A stretch of 7,115 bases of DNA, taken from positions 1-7,115 of the forward strand of contig JAERRQ010000360.1 in NCBI GenBank assembly GCA_016735355.1. Reading direction: 5' to 3'. A program made the translations under genes and the position numbers. Origin of the DNA: Desulfobacterales bacterium. Its GTDB lineage: Bacteria; Desulfobacterota; Desulfobacteria; Desulfobacterales; BuS5. The notes under the pieces are model-generated. The model ran no database searches. It saw only the letters and a program-made list of their open reading frames with translations, and was not told where the DNA came from. Position 1 is the stretch's first letter, and each line of letters opens with the position of its first letter. This document shows, piece by piece, positions 5,696-7,115 of this stretch.

Positions 5696-5702
5696 TCCCC
5701 TT
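5696..5702 (-). promoter_or_regulatory. Ribosome binding site supporting a TTG start
   Basis: On the minus strand AAGGGGA lies four to five bases before the TTG at 5691-5689. It is the only strong Shine-Dalgarno match near the 5' end of the phosphoesterase gene and decides the non-ATG start. Confidence 0.6.
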
Positions 5703-5705
5703 TTC

Positions 5706-5720
5706 TTAGGAAATTCCTAA
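5706..5720. promoter_or_regulatory. Perfect 15-base palindrome upstream of the phosphoesterase gene
   Basis: TTAGGAA at 5706-5712 and TTCCTAA at 5714-5720 are exact reverse complements around a single A. The palindrome lies just upstream of the ribosome binding site of the phosphoesterase gene. Its size and position suit a dimeric repressor site, but no regulator is known and short AT-rich palindromes can arise by chance. Confidence 0.3.
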
Positions 5721-5866
5721 AAAATTACCCATCCTGCTTGCCCTTTTGCCCGTCTTCTACGTTGGGATAACAGTTGTATAGTTCACTATGCAGCTATTAC
5801 CACGCTTTGAAGATGAACAAAAATTCTGCACGATATGCGTAGATTATTTCCTTCCAATTCCCTGAT

Positions 5867-6142
5867 TTAGGATGTCCTTTTTTTCTCTTTGGCAGACAAA
5901 ATTGGTGTATTAAACGTAAGCGCAGATAAATCTCTTGATTTGTTAATATTCAACTGCAAAGCATCTTTATCAATTTCAAAATATCGGGATATGACTTCAA
6001 CTATATCGTGCTGTAAATTTTTTAAAATTTCATCTGAAATTTCAAGTTTATCATATATGAGAGCAAATTTAAGCCTATTTTTTGCGGTTGCACTACTGTT
6101 TTTTTTGTTTCCAAACAGTTTTTTAATTATTCCATCAAGCAT
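5867..6142 (-). CDS. minE: Cell division topological specificity factor MinE
   Basis: This 91-residue protein matches MinE in size and order. An N-terminal amphipathic helix (MLDGIIKKLFG) targets the membrane. A basic linker leads to KNRLKFALIYDKL at about 21-33, the anti-MinCD segment that binds MinD and stimulates its ATPase. The C-terminal dimerisation and topological-specificity part contains DIVEVISRYFEIDKDALQL (46-64). The ATG at 6142 is chosen over a longer reading from 6181 because GGGAG sits five bases upstream and the shorter product starts exactly as MinE should. The gene follows minD by 13 bases and is the last gene of the min operon. MinE releases MinD from the membrane, driving the pole-to-pole oscillation that keeps septa at midcell. 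No clear terminator is visible after its stop. Confidence 0.95.
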   Translation of the reverse strand: MLDGIIKKLFGNKKNSSATAKNRLKFALIYDKLEISDEILKNLQHDIVEVISRYFEIDKDALQLNINKSRDLSALTFNTPILSAKEKKRTS

Positions 6143-6147
6143 TTTAA

Positions 6148-6152
6148 CTCCC
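6148..6152 (-). promoter_or_regulatory. Ribosome binding site that fixes the minE start
   Basis: GGGAG on the minus strand lies five bases upstream of the ATG at 6142-6140, inside the 13-base gap after the minD stop. It supports the 91-residue MinE over the 104-residue alternative that would begin inside minD. Confidence 0.7.
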
Positions 6153-6155
6153 AAT

Positions 6156-6953
6156 TTATTTAAAACCCAATTTGTTGCCAATTTTTCTCCAGAGACTACT
6201 GCCGTTTTGCGGCACTTGAATAGGAAGATCTACATGACCGTCAAGTCGCATGGCAATGCGCTTGAACGCCTGGCCTGCTTTGGAATCATCAATCATAACA
6301 AGGGGCTTGCCTAAATTAGATGCAACAATAACGTTGTCGTCAGCTTCTACCAGCCCGAGAAGATCTATCGATAGTACATCAGTAACATCTTCATGGCTTA
6401 ACATATCTCCCTTGGCCGTCATCGCAGGATTAATTCTGTTAACAATAAGTTGTGGAGTGATCGAGCGTGCGTAAAGTAGACCGATGATCCTGTCCGCGTC
6501 ACGAACTGACGAAACTTCAGGGGTACATATAACCAGTGCTTCATCAGCAGCGGCAACAGCATTTTCAAAACCACGTTCAATCCCGGCCGGGCAGTCCATG
6601 AAAACTATATCGAATTCTTTCTTGAGTCTTTTTCCAAGGCTGACCATATCTTCAGGTTTAAGAATATCCTTATTATCACTTTGGGAAGCTGGAATAAGAA
6701 ACAAGTTATTAATCCTTCTATCTTTAATAGCAGCCTGGCTAAGCTTGCATTTACCTTGAACAACATCTACTATGTTAAATACAATCCGGTTTTCCAGACC
6801 CATCACTACGTCAAGATTTCTGAGCCCTATATCCATGTCTACCACGGCTACCCGTTTTCCTGCCATGGCCAGAGCTGCTCCGATTGAGGAGGTTGCTGTT
6901 GTTTTGCCTACTCCACCTTTACCAGAAGTTATAACAAAAATTTTTCCTTCCAC
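6156..6953 (-). CDS. minD: Septum site-determining ATPase MinD
   Basis: This 265-residue P-loop ATPase carries the full MinD signature: deviant Walker A GKGGVGKTT at 11-19 (signature lysine K12), the switch I region DMDIGLRNLD at 39-48, switch II DCPAGIE at 120-126, and a C-terminal amphipathic membrane-targeting helix SLWRKIGNKLGFK at 253-265. ATP-bound MinD dimerises on the inner membrane, recruits MinC to block FtsZ rings near the poles, and is displaced by MinE. The start is a GTG at 6953-6951 with GAGGGA four bases upstream; the resulting N-terminus (MEGKIFVITSGKGG) is as expected. The order minC, minD, minE with gaps of 44 and 13 bases is a standard min operon. The related CooC-like ATPase at 2178-2933 is a distant family member, distinguished by its CxC motif and lack of this C-terminal helix. 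Confidence 0.97.
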   Translation of the reverse strand: MEGKIFVITSGKGGVGKTTATSSIGAALAMAGKRVAVVDMDIGLRNLDVVMGLENRIVFNIVDVVQGKCKLSQAAIKDRRINNLFLIPASQSDNKDILKPEDMVSLGKRLKKEFDIVFMDCPAGIERGFENAVAAADEALVICTPEVSSVRDADRIIGLLYARSITPQLIVNRINPAMTAKGDMLSHEDVTDVLSIDLLGLVEADDNVIVASNLGKPLVMIDDSKAGQAFKRIAMRLDGHVDLPIQVPQNGSSLWRKIGNKLGFK

Positions 6954-6957
6954 TGTG

Positions 6958-6963
6958 TCCCTC
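6958..6963 (-). promoter_or_regulatory. Ribosome binding site supporting the GTG start of minD
   Basis: GAGGGA on the minus strand lies four bases before the GTG at 6953-6951 and supports that non-ATG start. Confidence 0.6.
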
Positions 6964-6966
6964 TTT

Positions 6967-6986
6967 AAATAAATTTTAATTTATTT
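6967..6986. repeat. AT-only palindrome between minC and minD
   Basis: AAATAAATT (6967-6975) and AATTTATTT (6978-6986) are exact reverse complements with two bases between them. The palindrome sits in the 44-base gap just upstream of the minD ribosome binding site. It contains no G or C, so an RNA stem would be weak. It may be only a by-product of AT-rich intergenic sequence. Confidence 0.35.
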
Positions 6987-6997
6987 TTGAGTAAACC

Positions 6998-7115
6998 CTA
7001 CCGTTTGTCAGGCCAGGGCATGTTTCCAAAAGGATTAGCTTTAAGGTAATCCTCGACTACTATCGTATTTTTTTTCACATGGGCAAATTCGGCTATTTTT
7101 AATTTGGAAGGCCCT
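6998..7115 (-). CDS. minC: C-terminal end of the septum inhibitor MinC (5' end outside window)
   Basis: The minus strand is open from the window edge to a TAG at 7000-6998 and encodes 38 residues: GPSKLKIAEFAHVKKNTIVV, then EDYLKANPFGNMPWPDKR. The position directly upstream of minD in the same orientation, and a strand-rich ending with NTIVVEDY like the tail of the MinC C-terminal beta-helix domain, support MinC. That domain binds MinD and FtsZ polymers. The call leans on gene order as much as on sequence, because the visible part is short. Confidence 0.7.
   Translation of the reverse strand, partial: GPSKLKIAEFAHVKKNTIVVEDYLKANPFGNMPWPDKR

Noticed and set aside
5744..5775. Cluster of short G runs on the minus strand upstream of the phosphoesterase gene, considered as a G-quadruplex
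   Set aside because: Only three runs of three Gs are present, with a fourth of two, so a stable three-tier quadruplex is not supported.
6143..6181. Longer MinE starting at 6181
   Set aside because: It would overlap the minD end and add 13 residues before the canonical MinE membrane helix; GGGAG precedes the ATG at 6142.
5889..6314. Plus-strand open frame over minE and the 3' end of minD
   Set aside because: It is the reverse complement of two well-supported min genes and has no protein-like features of its own.
1..7115. CRISPR arrays, tRNA, rRNA, transposase genes, riboswitches
   Set aside because: No regularly spaced repeats, cloverleaf sequences, rRNA-like stretches, DDE-type proteins or known aptamer patterns were seen on either strand.

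Overview
The window looks like a chromosomal segment of an anaerobic Gram-negative bacterium, most plausibly a Desulfobacterota (deltaproteobacterial) sulfate reducer or a relative. This rests on a CooC/AcsF-type nickel ATPase, which points to CO dehydrogenase biochemistry, a minCDE operon, and families common in that group. The assignment is inference; no rRNA or tRNA is present to anchor it. Base composition is moderately AT-rich with many A/T homopolymers, except for one clearly GC-richer gene at 586-1632.

Region 1 (1-2090) is an accessory, decaying stretch. It opens with the C-terminus of a winged-helix protein (1-171). Next is a CopG/BrnA-type antitoxin gene broken by a one-base deletion near 214 (184-467), then a possible minus-strand coding remnant (469-552). 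A foreign-looking GC-rich amidohydrolase (586-1632) follows. On the minus strand come a second antitoxin-like gene, also broken by a one-base deletion (near 1941), then two tandem 30-bp palindromes with a compensatory base change (1792-1853), then the first 18 codons of a COG1373-type AAA ATPase cut off at about 1735. All three defence or toxin-antitoxin-like genes are damaged, and an intact metabolic gene sits among them.

Region 2 (2090-5056) is a plus-strand two-gene unit behind a candidate sigma70-type promoter: a CooC/AcsF-like P-loop ATPase for Ni insertion, and a 707-residue Ski2-like DEAH-box helicase whose ATG overlaps the ATPase stop codon by one base. Region 3 (5057-5214) is the convergent intergenic space. 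It holds a roughly 100-bp MITE-like element with imperfect 17-bp terminal inverted repeats (13 bp of them perfect), flanked by 9-bp direct repeats and containing four heptamer repeats.

Region 4 (5215-7115) is minus strand: a YfcE/MJ0936-type metallophosphoesterase with a TTG start, then the min operon, transcribed minC (C-terminal part only), minD, minE. MinD and MinE form the membrane oscillator that places the division septum with MinC. This is housekeeping DNA and looks intact.

The most interesting material is the covarying tandem palindrome leader of the broken ATPase, the MITE-like element, and the cluster of damaged toxin-antitoxin-like genes around the GC-rich insert.
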